Shown here: piece by piece, positions 11,447 through 21,587 of the stretch | Layout: the number at the start of each line of letters is the position of its first letter | How positions within the stretch are numbered: position 1 is the first letter of the stretch | Assembly: GCA_025174535.1 (NCBI GenBank) | Contig: JALBUN010000010.1 | Span: forward strand, 310,001 to 374,000 | DNA length: 64,000 bases | Origin: Cantharellus purpuraceus | Taxonomy: Eukaryota; Basidiomycota; Agaricomycetes; Cantharellales; Hydnaceae | Reading direction: 5' to 3' | Position numbers and translations under genes: made by a program | Notes under the pieces: generated by a model | What the model was told of the DNA's origin: nothing | Seen by the model: only the letters and a program-made list of their open reading frames with translations | Database searches by the model: none

Positions 11447-12578
11447 CTATTTTTTTTGGTCCGTCGCTTTAGCGTCAGATTTGTCCGTCGTGGCATTGGC
11501 GGCGCAGCCCTTTGCCTTTGCTGCGGACGAGGTTGCCTTGTTGCAATCCTTGGCTTGGTGACCAGGCTTTCCGCAGAACAGACAGAGGTTGTTGTCCATG
11601 CGGCGCTGGCGTTCCTGCTGGGTAAGTTTCCCGTCCTTTCCCAGCTTGGTGGAGAGGTCCAGAGTACTCTTGCAAGCTCCGGAGTTATTGCTGGTGCCGG
11701 AGTTATTCTGACTGGAACCAGAAGCGGCAGTGTTACCAGTGTTTGACTTCTGGCCTGAGTTGGCGGTGGCCCACTTATCGGACCCCTTGTTGGACTTTGG
11801 GGTCTTGTCCAATGATTTGTCCGATTTGTTGTTGGCCGAATTTTTGCGGGAGACCTCGGATTGACGTTCCCAATAATGGGCGTCGATGGATTGGGCGAGC
11901 TTGCGGAGGGTAGCCAAAGTATCCGGCTTACTGACGCGTGATATCTCAGGATGGGAGTCCAATGTAAAATTGGTGTCGGAGTGCGGTGTCGCCCCATTGG
12001 ACTTTTGGAGCTAGCTGCTGGAAACTCACAATGTATTTTGCAATTTTGTGATTTTCCTTCATCCAAAGTCGATCGAGTTCATTCTCAGCATCGGCCTTGG
12101 GGTTGTACGGACCGAAATTGGTCCATAGTTCGGAGATGAAGTCGGAGTAGTCCTCTGACCATATCGGGTCATCGGAGTTGTCCATGAGCGCTGGTTCAAA
12201 GTAGTCCAGTGCGGTGCCCTTGAGATAGGACATGGCGAAGGTGACCTTCGCCCGATCGGATGTGAATGCGTCGGGGCGGTTGCAGAAATTCAACCGGCAT
12301 TGCACCAAGAACGGCTGGAGTTTGCACGGATCGGAGCCATCGAATGGGTCGGGTTCTCAGACCTTGGTCCAGGACTTGGGGGCTTGTGGGTTACGGATGC
12401 TGCTAGCAAGCAGGGAGATGGCTTGCACCAGATTTGGAGAGGGCGGGGTGTCGTCTTCTTCATTGACGGCCTCTATGTGGTCTGTCGGTTCCTCGATGAC
12501 CTCGGGGATGGTGTCGATGCTGGGAGCGGGTACCTCAATGATTCGTGCGTGTTCGGAATTGGCAGTGGATCGTGGCAT
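11447..12578 (-). pseudogene. gypsy gag with CCHC zinc knuckle
   Basis: ATG at 12578 (MPRSTANSEH). Acidic N terminus, then a TGA at 12357-12359 replacing a probable CGA codon before DPFDGSDP. The central Gag domain (YLKGTALDYFEPALM, GPYNPKADAENELDRLWM) ends in a frameshift near 11950. The last part is Ser/Asn-rich, ends in the knuckle CLFCGKPGHQAKDC (CX2CX4HX4C) and a basic tail, and stops at 11447. Gag binds the genomic RNA in virus-like particles in this family. Confidence 0.85.
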
Positions 12579-12611
12579 TGGTAGGAGTGAGTATGGCAGT
12601 TCGAATATACT

Positions 12612-13151
12612 GTTACGCACTAGGTCCGATTGGGGGTCGGAGATTGGATCGGAGGTTGGGTCGGAGTTAGGGTTGGAGGTTGGGTTGGGGTCGGAGTACG
12701 TCGTGGGGGTCGGAACGGACTTGGCTTCAGCTTATGTGCTGCGCCCTCACTAATACCGGTGTCCGAGATTTCGGAGACGGAGTACGACTTTAGAGAGTTA
12801 GGATCGGACTTAGGAGCTAGGCGTGATTTGATATTTGAACTGGGGAATGAAGTCCCCAGTTGGGCAACTTAAATACATATTTGAAATCTAATAATAATTA
12901 CTCCGGTGATGGGTCTCCGAGGCCGACGGCCTTATGTGAGTATGTCCGAGTCTGACGGGGACGGATGTCCGGGTTCCTATGGTGATGCTGATGCATCAAT
13001 TGGAACCGGAGACGGATGGGCGGAATCGGCGGTGACAATTGGACAGGTAAATGGAGACGTAGCGGTTTCCAAATGGAGTATAGATTTCATATGTGCAGGG
13101 ATCTGAGTGGATCGGATGGGGATCTGGTCGTTAATGAATATAGTCATAACA
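12612..13151 (-). repeat. 5' LTR of the gypsy element
   Basis: 540 bp bounded by TGTTACGCAC and GTCATAACA. Contains a TATTTAAG box read on the minus strand and, next to it, the perfect hairpin at 12838-12861. Close in sequence to 13280-13806 and 16000-16637, which lie in the opposite orientation. Confidence 0.9.
12838..12861. promoter_or_regulatory. conserved LTR hairpin next to TATA box
   Basis: AACTGGGGA, a 6-nt loop, then TCCCCAGTT: a 9-bp perfect stem. In element orientation it lies about 7 bp past TATTTAAG, near where transcription should start. Kept at 13570-13593, near 6818 and near 16288 (with a 5-nt loop). Could be an RNA stem at the transcript start or a palindromic protein site. 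Confidence 0.6.
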
Positions 13152-13279
13152 CAGAGCAGTCCAAGACTGGACCCTGGAAACTGCAATCCAAGGATTGCAG
13201 CATAGATTCCTACACATGCTGACACATCATCATGCATCAAATAAGCTTGACTCTGTAACACAGAGTCAATGGACTGTTC
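13152..13279. other. spacer between inverted LTRs with two hairpins
   Basis: 128 bp separating LTRs of opposite orientation. It contains inverted repeats at 13181-13200 (9-bp stems) and 13249-13267 (8-bp stems, AAC loop), and its two ends are near-inverted copies of each other (9 of 10 bases). Confidence 0.6.
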
Positions 13280-13806
13280 TGTTATGACTATATTCATTAA
13301 CGCCCAGATCCCCATCCGATCCCCTCAGATCCCCGCGCACATGAAATCTATACTCCATTTGGAAACCGCCACATCTCCATTTACCTGTCCAATTGTCACC
13401 ACCGATTCCGCCCATCCGTCTCCGGTTCCAATTGATGCATCAGCATCACCATAGGAACCCGGACATCCGTCCCCGTCGGACTCGGACATACTCATGTAAG
13501 GCCGTCGGCCTTGGAGACCCATCACCGGAGTAATTATTATTAGATTTCAAATATGTATTTAAGTTGCCCAACTGGGGACTTCATTCCCCAGTTCAAATAT
13601 CAAATCACGCCTAGCTCCTAAGTCCGATCCTAACTCCCTAAGTCGTACTCCATCTCCAAAGTCTCGGACACCGGTATTAGTGAGGGCACAGCACATAAGC
13701 TGAAGCCAAGTCCGTTCCAACCCCCACGACATACTCCAACTCCGACCTGACCTCCAACCCGACCTCCAACCCAATCTCCGACCCCAATCGGACCTAGTGC
13801 GTAACA
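13280..13806 (+). repeat. solo LTR with perfect 5-bp target duplication
   Basis: 527 bp from TGTTATGAC to GTGCGTAACA, flanked by TGTTC at 13275-13279 and again at 13807-13811. This is the normal result of recombination between the two LTRs of one element. TATTTAAG at about 13556-13563 and the hairpin at 13570-13593 mark the promoter region. Confidence 0.93.
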
Positions 13807-13814
13807 TGTTCACA

Positions 13815-14450
13815 AATTAATGAATGATCTAGATAAGTATGTGGGTTGCATGATAATGTCGCCAGATGCATACACATTCAGGAAGAGGTTCGTGACTGCA
13901 ATGTGTGAACCTTTGAAACAAGAAATCCTCAAGAAGGGCTTCAATGCTGAATTCAGCAGCATTGAGCAGTTATCTGAGACTGCTTGAATGATAGAAGAGG
14001 TGATGCAATACCATCATGGTATACAACACCCAGAGAATGCAATGAATGCAACCTCCTCAGCCCATAGACCAGTAGTCCATAGAGCTACTGGTGTAATGAG
14101 TGCAGGAAGCTGACCCACACCCCATGGATGTGTATGCATGGCTCCCAATATGCACTCACTTGTCATGAGTGTGCCAAGGCTGGAACCCCATGTAGTGGCT
14201 CTGGATTTAATCCTAACAATTACCCCCCTAAGGGTAATTACCAATTGAAACCACCAATGCATGTAGGTGGTGATCAATCTAACAACATTACTAGTAATGT
14301 TGTGTGCTATGAGTATGGCCAGACAGGTTACATGCAACCTAGCTGCCCCAAATTAAAGGGCAACATAAGGTCCACTGCAGTCCAAAACTCACACATAATA
14401 CAAGTTGAACTCCAGATCCCTGATCCAACTCCAAACTCTGAACTCTGAAA
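13815..14450 (+). pseudogene. gag remnant of another retroelement
   Basis: Frame with SPDAYTFRKRFVTAMCEPLK and NAEFSSIEQLSETA, characteristic of the Gag core of fungal gypsy elements, with a TGA near 13985. Downstream in another frame lies a degraded zinc knuckle (CYEYGQTGYMQPSCP, second Cys and the His replaced). No pol follows. Confidence 0.65.
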
Positions 14451-14454
14451 TATT

Positions 14455-14640
14455 GGACCAACAATCCAAGGGGGTGCAACACACAAGTTGAAGCCAAGTC
14501 CACTCAATCTGACTGAATAGTATTGCTCTCACACTGTCTCCAGTTGAACTGGAACAGTAAAGTCCCATCTCCCTCTTTACTAGCAGCTGAACTCTGGCCT
14601 TTTCCCCAAGTTGTCCCAGAGCTTAACACACAGAACTCAA
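14455..14640 (+). repeat. dispersed repeat shared with 62210-62400
   Basis: About 190 bp that matches 62210-62400 in the same orientation, including GGTGCAACACACAAGTTGAA. In both places it sits beside LTR family B sequence and the AT-rich inverted-repeat element. Probably LTR or 3' end debris. Confidence 0.5.
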
Positions 14641-14877
14641 CCAAGATATATTAGTTGTGCTATGTGCAACAGTGGTGTGGTAAAATCTAAGTTTTTCTAA
14701 CTACACATGGACCCACATGTATACTTGGGTCCACTTGATTATATAATAACTATACATATGCACCCTATGGGTGCATATATCTATCAAGAAAAGCAGCACT
14801 CCTTAAGGGAATGCTGTATATACGAATATCTATATCTATATATACTCTATAGTAAGTAAGTACCTAGGGTACTTACA

Positions 14878-15086
14878 GTATCACATTAGAGCAATACATT
14901 GGCATTGCCTCCTCTTCAGGGGTGTCATTCTGATCATCCCATTCATATGGGGCAACTTCTTCATTCCATTTGTCAGCTACATCTATAGCTGGTGTTTTTT
15001 CCTCTAGATGGTCCTTTGGATCATCCATTGCTTCTTCATGTTCTCCCTCTATCAGGGAGAACTCATCTACATTGTCCTCCGGTACT
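14878..15086 (-). pseudogene. acidic retroelement coding fragment
   Basis: Minus-strand open frame of about 69 codons, very acidic (VPEDNVDEFSLIEGEHEE, EEVAPYEWDDQNDTPEEE), ending in TAA. It directly follows the inner end of the LTR at 15087. It resembles acidic spacer regions of fungal Gag-Pol but the assignment is weak. Confidence 0.35.
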
Positions 15087-15416
15087 TGTCAAGAAGCTAG
15101 CAACCGGGGGGTCAATGGGCAAACCTTAGTTGATATACAAACTACTGTAATAGACAGAGAGTAGCCCATATAAGTATGTGGAGAATTGAATGCTGAAACT
15201 AAAACAATAAGACAATAAGACGGATATGGAGTACAACACTCTGGACCCAAGTCCAAACTAAAACTAAACAATATAAAAGAAGGAGGTTTGTTAAGAAGAA
15301 ACTACTTATAAAGAGAACAATAATGGAGTTCAGGGTTGATGAAGGTGGAGTTGATGGGGATGGAGATGAAGGAGATGGAGGTCCAGAGTTCAGACTTGGT
15401 GTTACAGAATGTAACA
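15087..15416 (-). repeat. LTR family B copy
   Basis: 330 bp whose reverse complement starts TGTTACATTCTGTAACACC and ends GCTTCTTGACA. Matches 61813-62159. The flanking 5-mers differ (GGTAC and CTGTG), so it is not a clean solo LTR. Confidence 0.75.
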
Positions 15417-15436
15417 CTGTGTCAGTGTGAACTAAG

Positions 15437-16002
15437 ACACTTGTTTGGAATGATGTCAGTATACAATATTCTGATGTATATGAGATATACATCAGAATTT
15501 CAATGATACATAAAGCCAGGGAGTTACAATTTGGATATCTTAAAAGATTTCAGATGTGTGAAATTTTCATAAATATAAACATATATTCTATATTTTAATA
15601 AACTTTAAAAGATAAAAACATTTGGTTGAGATGAACATAACTGTTTATATGAATATAACAGTAATGTATGTATTAATATAATTGGTATTATATAGGTTAT
15701 TTAGATATACAAATACCAGGTGGGGATTAAAGATGGTTCAGATTATGTTACAAGTATTGTATAAGAAAGAATCAATGATATTTGGATGTTCCCTCAAGAG
15801 AGTTGCCACCACTAAATGGGGAAAAAAAGAATTATTTTTTAGGAATAATGCCAAAATATCAAAATATGTTTTAATCTAGTATATTGTGTAAAATTTGAGA
15901 ATCATGTTGAAATATGAAAATAAGTTTGAATTGAAGTGTATTGTGTAAAATTTGAGGAAAATAGATTGTATATACATATTTGATGTATTTCTGAACAAGT
16001 GT
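15437..16002. mobile_element. AT-rich terminal-inverted-repeat element, copy 1
   Basis: 566 bp with ends ACACTTGTTTGGAATG and, inverted, ACACTTGTTCAGAAAT. No coding capacity. Almost collinear with the reverse complement of 62470-63032. The right end overlaps the first bases of the LTR at 16000, so the LTR inserted at or in its terminus and no target duplication is seen here. Confidence 0.75.
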
Positions 16003-16637
16003 TATGACTATATTCATTAACACCCAGATCCCCGTCCGATCCATTCAGATCCCCACGCACATGAAATCTATACTCCATTGGGAAACTGTCACGTCTCCAT
16101 TTACCTGTCCGATTGTCACCACCTATTTTTGCCCATCCATCTCCGGTTCCGATTGATGCATCAGCATCACCATAGGAACCCGGACATCCATCCCCATCGG
16201 ACTTGGACATACTCATGAAAGGCCGTCAGCCTCGGAGACCCATCACCGGAGTGATTATTATTAGATTTCAAATATGTATTTAAGCTGTCCGACTGGGGAC
16301 TTCATCCCCAGTTCAAATATCAAATCACACCTAGTTCCTAAAGTCCAATCCTAACTATCCAAGTTGTACTCTGTCTCCAAAATCTCGGACACCGGTATTA
16401 GTGAGGGTGCAGCACATAAGCTGAAGCCAAGTCCGTTCCGACCTCCATGACGTACCCTGACTCCCAACCCAACCTCCAACCCAACCTCCAACCCAACCTC
16501 CAACCCAACCTCCAACCCAACCTCCAACCCAACCTCCAACCCAACCTCCAACCCAACCTCCAACCCAACCTCCAACCCAACCTCCAACCCAACCTCCAAC
16601 CCAACCTCTGACCCCCAACCGGACTCAGTGCATAACA
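16000..16637 (+). repeat. LTR expanded by a minisatellite
   Basis: 638 bp from TGTTATGAC to GTGCATAACA, about 110 bp longer than the solo LTR at 13280 because of the tandem array at 16464-16607. Retains TATTTAAG and a hairpin variant at about 16288. Confidence 0.8.
16464..16607. repeat. 12-bp minisatellite, 12 units
   Basis: Exactly 144 bp of the unit CCAACCCAACCT repeated 12 times without interruption, inside the LTR. Other LTR copies have only two or three imperfect units at the same place, so it is a local expansion. Confidence 0.9.
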
Positions 16638-16659
16638 ACAAGCATCTAAGTCCAACCTT

Positions 16660-17005
16660 ACAAGATGTGATGGTTTCCATAAGAAGTATAGATTTCATGT
16701 GCACAGGGATCTGGGTAGATTGGATTGGGATCTGGGTGTTAATGCATATGGTCATAATACCTATGGTGATGCTGATGCATCAGTGGAACTGAAGATGGAT
16801 GAGCAGGAACAGCAGTGATGATTGGATGGACTAATGGAGATGTGATGGTTTCCATAAGGTATATAGTTTTCATGTGTGTGGGGATCTGAGTAGATTGGAT
16901 GGGAATCTGGGCATTGATGAATATGTTCATAACACCCATATGGTGTGTAGATTTCATATGCATGGAGATCTGGTGTGAAATGAATATGGCTGTAACAGAC
17001 TGGTA
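16660..17005 (-). repeat. degenerate LTR U3 fragments in tandem
   Basis: At least two consecutive partial copies of the U3 end (GTGATGGTTTCCATAAG followed by ATAGATTTCATGTG, ending near GTCATAATACC and GTTCATAACACC), CpG-depleted. They resemble 12950-13151. Confidence 0.6.
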
Positions 17006-17455
17006 AAGCTTTATGCTGAAAATTGTCACTGTCCATGGAGTGCCAAGAGAGTGCAATATCAAAACATTGTTGAGTGAAGATCTGGTAGGAGAGATAATAT
17101 TGTAATGGTGGATCCAAAGGAATAAGTTTGTTCTACAGTAGACATGGCTCACAAATAATGTTAAATGAGTGGCAGAAACTATGTATGACAGAGATACAAG
17201 CCAAAACCAGGTGTCTACCAACATGCAGCATCTGATATTAGTTTATAATTTCACTATGAACTGCCGTGGCTTTGGTCTAGGCATATCCGTGAGTTGTGAC
17301 CTACACCACATTTCCACATAATCAGCAGAATATTTGTGAAGCTACTAGTATCTCGGATTCCAACGAAATTAGATGCAGGGTATTCGTGCAGATCAAATGC
17401 CCGGCCAATGCCGATAAAGTGTCGCCTGTTTCTTTGAGTCTCCGCCCCCCCCCAA
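17006..17455. other. 5' flank of the PRMT3-like gene
   Basis: No coding signal. The last 100 bp presumably contain the promoter; no clear TATA box. A C9 run lies just before the start codon. Confidence 0.35.
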
Positions 17456-19612
17456 ATGAGCATCCGCATTCGGGGAGCATCTCCCCAAGGACCTGAATCA
17501 GATTCTCATTCAACTTCGTCCGAAGAAGATAATGACCAGAGCTGGGATGATTGGGTGTCTGACTCAGTCACCAACCCCTGTAAATCTCTCTTCGATGAGG
17601 GTGTTTTCCCCTCAGCAGCAGAGGCACTGGAAAACGACAAGTTGAAGCATAATTTTGACCTCGATGCCATCAGCCAAAGGCTAGGTTGGACTCATTACTT
17701 TCTTAGAGATGTGATTTTCTGACTGTTAAGTCAGCTTTAGATTTTCATGGAAGGGCACGCCTCATAAATTACATCAGAAAACATGTTGGAATATTCATCC
17801 CTGCATCGATCTCACAGATAGACTAATGGAGAATTTCTAGAAACCTCCCTCTGCTTCTATAGCGTCAATAGCTGGTGAAGAAACCTTTTTATCTGACGAC
17901 CAATATCTACAACCCATCATAAAAGATGATCCACTTTTACGTCTGTGTCCTTTCTTGATTGTAACGACCCTCACACCTAAATTTCTCTAACAAGAACTCC
18001 AATCGGATGACTGGACAGATTCGGAGCATGAGGGTGCTGAAGCCGCTCAGCCCACCACAACTTGGTCAGATCCCCGTAAAGCCTCGCAGCGCATCCGGCG
18101 GCTTGAGGAGAAACTAGCTGCCGCTCATCAAGATTTACTAGACTACCGGAAGTTAATTGAGGGTCAATTTGACCTATCCAAATTTGCAGGCCGATTCAAC
18201 CACTTGCAAACCACAGAGGATCCACAACCCTCTACACGAGACGACGATACTCATTACTTCCGCAGCTATGCGGAGAATGGTAATATCCCCTGCGTTTAAA
18301 GGCTAGTATGTTAACTAGAACATAGATATTCATGCTGTGATGATTCAGGATACAGTCCGTACATCATCGTACGCGTCTTTCATCCTTTCCAATCCTGCTC
18401 TCTTTCGTGGGGCAAATGTCCTTGATGTGGGCTGCGGCAGTGGTATACTGTCATTATTCGCAGCCCAGGCTGGTGCGAAACGGGTTTTTGCTGTAGATGC
18501 CAGTGACATCGCCGAGCGTGCAGACAAGGTTGTTAGAGCCAACAATTTGCAAAATGTCATAACGTCTGTAAATTTCTCCTTGCCAGTCCTTGACAACACT
18601 CATATCCTCACAGTGTTATACGTGGTAAGGTTGAAGATATTACTCTTCCAGACGGGATCCCAGAAGTGGACATCATTATCTCGGAATGGATGGGCTACGC
18701 CCTGCTTTACGAGTCTATGTTGGACTCTGTGCTCGTTGCCAGAGACAGATTTTTGAGACCTGGCGGTGTCATGGTTCCCAGCCAGTGCAAAATGATGTTT
18801 GGCCTGACTGATGCCAAGGAGATCTACAAAGAGCGCATCGGATTTTGGAATGATATCTATGGTACTGGTGGTTGGTCTCTTGATTTGTGCTTCTCGTCTC
18901 ATGCCGCCTGTGCAGGCTTTGATCTCTCCGCGATGGCTGCTGATGTTTATGATGACGCAATAGTGGATATTGTGGGTGAGGAGTCCTTGATCACAAATAC
19001 CGTCACAGTCAAGGTACGATCTGTTCCGCATACCCTCACTCCACTCCGCAACATTCACGATCGTTTAGGATCTCCCTCTCGGGACTTTGACACTACAATC
19101 TCTGAACTTTTCTTCTCCCTTTACGCTCACCGCGACACAGCGTGTGCTCAAAGCCCACGCCTTTATTCTCTACTTTGACACCTTCTTTTCTCCATCAGGT
19201 GCTCCTGTACCAGACAGTACAGCCGTGCACCTCGTGAAAGAAGGGCAACCCGCGCTCGCCGAGGTATGGCAAATCCCTGGAAAACCTAAGAGAAAGGACA
19301 GCGTAGGCGAAAAAGGGAAAGAAGTCAGTTTCAGCACGGGTCCACTAAGCGCTCCGACACACTGGAAGCATACTCTGTTCCTACTGAGAGAACCTATCAA
19401 AATCGAAGAAGGTAAGATGAATTTGATTCAATCTATCGGCGGCATTTGAAGTTAATTATTTGCACCCAGGAACGATCATTTCCGGCACGTTTTATTGCCG
19501 GAAAAGCGAAGATAATTCGCGAGAACTTAATGTCGAGATTCATTACCGGGTCGTGGGTCGCGGGGCCGCTGATGCAAAGGACATCGTGGTTCAGATGTAC
19601 CACGTCCGGTAA
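17456..19612 (+). CDS. PRMT3-like type I protein arginine methyltransferase
   Basis: Transfers methyl groups from S-adenosylmethionine to arginines; PRMT3 of other fungi and animals acts on ribosomal protein S2 in the cytosol. Exons: 17456-17684, 17741-17784, 17841-17940, 17995-18279, 18326-18563, 18614-18861, 18916-19013, 19069-19411, 19470-19612; 1728 nt, 575 residues, all GT-AG. N terminus DQSWDDWVSDS and a C2H2 finger region in which only one Cys and one His remain (CKSLF, LKHNFD). A coiled coil follows, then FRSYAENDIHAVMIQD, SAM motif I VLDVGCGSGILSLFAAQAG (about residue 245), the double-E loop SEWMGYALLYESM and a C-terminal beta-barrel. The start is the only ATG before the conserved N terminus. 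The reduced finger suggests altered substrate binding. Confidence 0.93.
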
Positions 19613-19773
19613 CTAAATACACAGCATTCTATGCATTCGAATTGGACTACATACACATGTCTACATGGACCCTCTCCGGGTACATTTCTATCTTACAAAT
19701 GACTGCGAGGAGACATCGAAATTTCAACAGACATAAAGGGAACCACTTCTTTGGTACAACGCGCTATAACTAA

Positions 19774-21587
19774 TCAAACGCCATTGGCAGAGTGTGCGTA
19801 TGTGGCAGCTAAGCGAGATTTGACATAGTCGCCCGCGTTTACAGGCTCGTATTTGGCAGGTCGATCTTCTGATACGCAGCTTGGCAGTGCCTGTGGCGAT
19901 GAAGTAAATCAGTGCACGCATTCTCAATAGTATTCGTTATATAAACCAAGCATATTTACCTCGAGCATCACATCATAGTCAGTTCCGAAGAAGCTGCGGG
20001 ATAAACAATCATCAGTCTAGAGACAAATGGAGCAAAAGTGTTTTCACAGAGGCATTGAGTAGCGCCGTACACCAGATCGATTCACCGCGCGGTGGACGGT
20101 GGACTTGAAGACGTCGTCTGCAATTGCTGCGTTAGAAGCATATTCAGTAACGTACAAGTGCGTGGCCGTACTGGTCCACCTCGCGAGCTGGTCACCCAGA
20201 CTGTGCGACCATGACGTCAGCTTTCAACGTGATGAAATGACACACTGGTGTGGCTTCTCACTTGACAACTAATGTTCCTGGGATTGGAGCGGCATCGATC
20301 CACTTGCCCTGTGTGTTCAAAACCTGTAGCGCCGGGGTGTTGTCCTGCCAGAGTATCGTGAAACACTTCAAAAAGAATTTGTGATTGTAAACAGTGTTGA
20401 TAGACTGTACAGCAAGAAATACCTCGTAACTTCAAACAATGTGTGAAAAGCAGCTCAATGCATCAAGCCAATGACGCACAACTCACTCTGTATGAGCTCC
20501 AATTCCAATTATTCTATCGTCAAGTTCTCCTGTCTGAGGCGGATAATGCAAGATACGCATGATCGCTGCGGGCTTCGTGGTCTGTCACATGGTTCCCTTA
20601 CTATTCAGTAATACCTCGATAACACTGAAACTCTAAAAAATACACGACCTTGTCATCAAAGAAAGTCTCTGGCAGATCCAGGGCCAATGCGAAGAGGGGG
20701 AATAACGCTTGGCCCAAGCGCACGGCTGCATGACTAATTACGTGTAAAGAGGAAAAAGAAGGAAGTCAGCAACGAGGACTGTGTCGAGCGAAATGAGCGT
20801 GCTATCTCTGACTAGTAGGCTAAGGCCGCTGCTCGGAAGTCTGGAAAATCCGGAGGCCACACGTTTTTACCGCTCATGGCTCCGCTGCCGGCTCGGGGGT
20901 CAGACGAGGCGGTGTCAACGTGGTCTTCTTCTTCCCAGCCGAATTCATATCCCTCGTGCAGGTCCCCACGATTTTCAGGGTTCACATTTTCCGCAAGGAA
21001 AGCGGTCTATTAAATTAATATGTCAGTGTGCAATTCATTAAGTCACGTTCCTTTATCCTAGACTCACATAGCCTTTGAAATTGGGCGTGTTGTGAATGTC
21101 ATACTGTAATCAAGAAGAAACATTCAACAAATCTGTATGTGTATGTGGTACTGCCAGTAGGCCACGTAACACCTACTTCAAGCTTTCTCGTATCTGGAAG
21201 GGCCCAGAATGGTTTAGCGTGTTCTACTGCCGCATTAGCGAGATCTTCAGAAACGCCGTGATTCTACAACACAACTGAGTCACAACACTGATCATCCAAT
21301 AAACGGTCGGGGGCGGAGACTGTGAATGAGTACAGTACTTTGATGTAGAAGAAGCCAACAGTGATGCATGCTCGACGGATGTCATCAGCAATCTTACGGC
21401 GCAGGGCAAACTCAGGGCTGCGTGCATTCTTCAAGTCGCTACAAACAACATAAAAGGTAATTTGAAGACAGAAGTTAAAAGATAGCTAAGGAGAGACAAA
21501 CATGATAGGAATCTCGGAAAAGTTGGTATTCTTGACCTGGTGGGCATGCGCAAGGAGTGTGTTGGCTTCATGAGTTGTGTTTGTCAT
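19774..21587 (-). CDS. 2-oxoglutarate/Fe(II)-dependent dioxygenase (isopenicillin N synthase-like)
   Basis: Non-haem iron oxygenase; the substrate cannot be told from sequence. Thirteen exons (5' to 3'): 21502-21587, 21339-21438, 21177-21263, 21068-21103, 20813-21006, 20649-20733, 20487-20581, 20423-20429, 20262-20365, 20172-20200, 20048-20117, 19960-19993, 19774-19890; 1044 nt, 347 residues. DIOX_N-like start SEIPIIDLKNARSPEFALRR and GFFYIKNHGVSEDL. Iron ligands are His and Asp of GIGAHTD and His of STVHRAVN; RYSMP provides the 2-oxoglutarate Arg and Ser. The HTD motif is split across a 7-nt exon (20423-20429) between two GT-AG introns. Convergent with the PRMT3-like gene, 161 bp between stop codons. 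Confidence 0.92.
20423..20429 (-). other. 7-nt microexon in the dioxygenase gene
   Basis: TTACGAG on the coding strand, preceded by TTTGAAG acceptor and followed by GTATTT donor. Together with the last two bases of the previous exon it encodes Asp-Tyr-Glu, completing the iron-binding HTD motif. Confidence 0.85.

Larger units (their letters stand above)
6593..13151 (-). mobile_element. Ty3/gypsy chromodomain retrotransposon, nearly full length
   Basis: Order on the minus strand: 5' LTR (12612-13151), gag with CCHC knuckle, aspartic protease, reverse transcriptase, RNase H, integrase, chromodomain (to 7768), then an accessory gene on the opposite strand (6875-7620) and a 3' LTR remnant (6593-6874). 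The 3' LTR lacks its U3 half. The five bases flanking each end differ (TTACC and CAGAG), so no target duplication remains. Gag, protease and RT are broken by stops and frameshifts, but 750 codons from RT to chromodomain remain open, implying fairly recent activity. No PBS matching a tRNA 3' end was obvious next to 12611. Confidence 0.92.

Noticed and set aside
12630..13106. Long plus-strand frames across the LTR
   Set aside because: LTR sequence read in the wrong sense; no motif, and the frames are not kept in the other LTR copies.
16351..16755. Open frames with Gly-Trp-Val or Leu-Glu-Val-Gly repeats
   Set aside because: They are translations of the 12-bp minisatellite in the LTR in different frames, not proteins.
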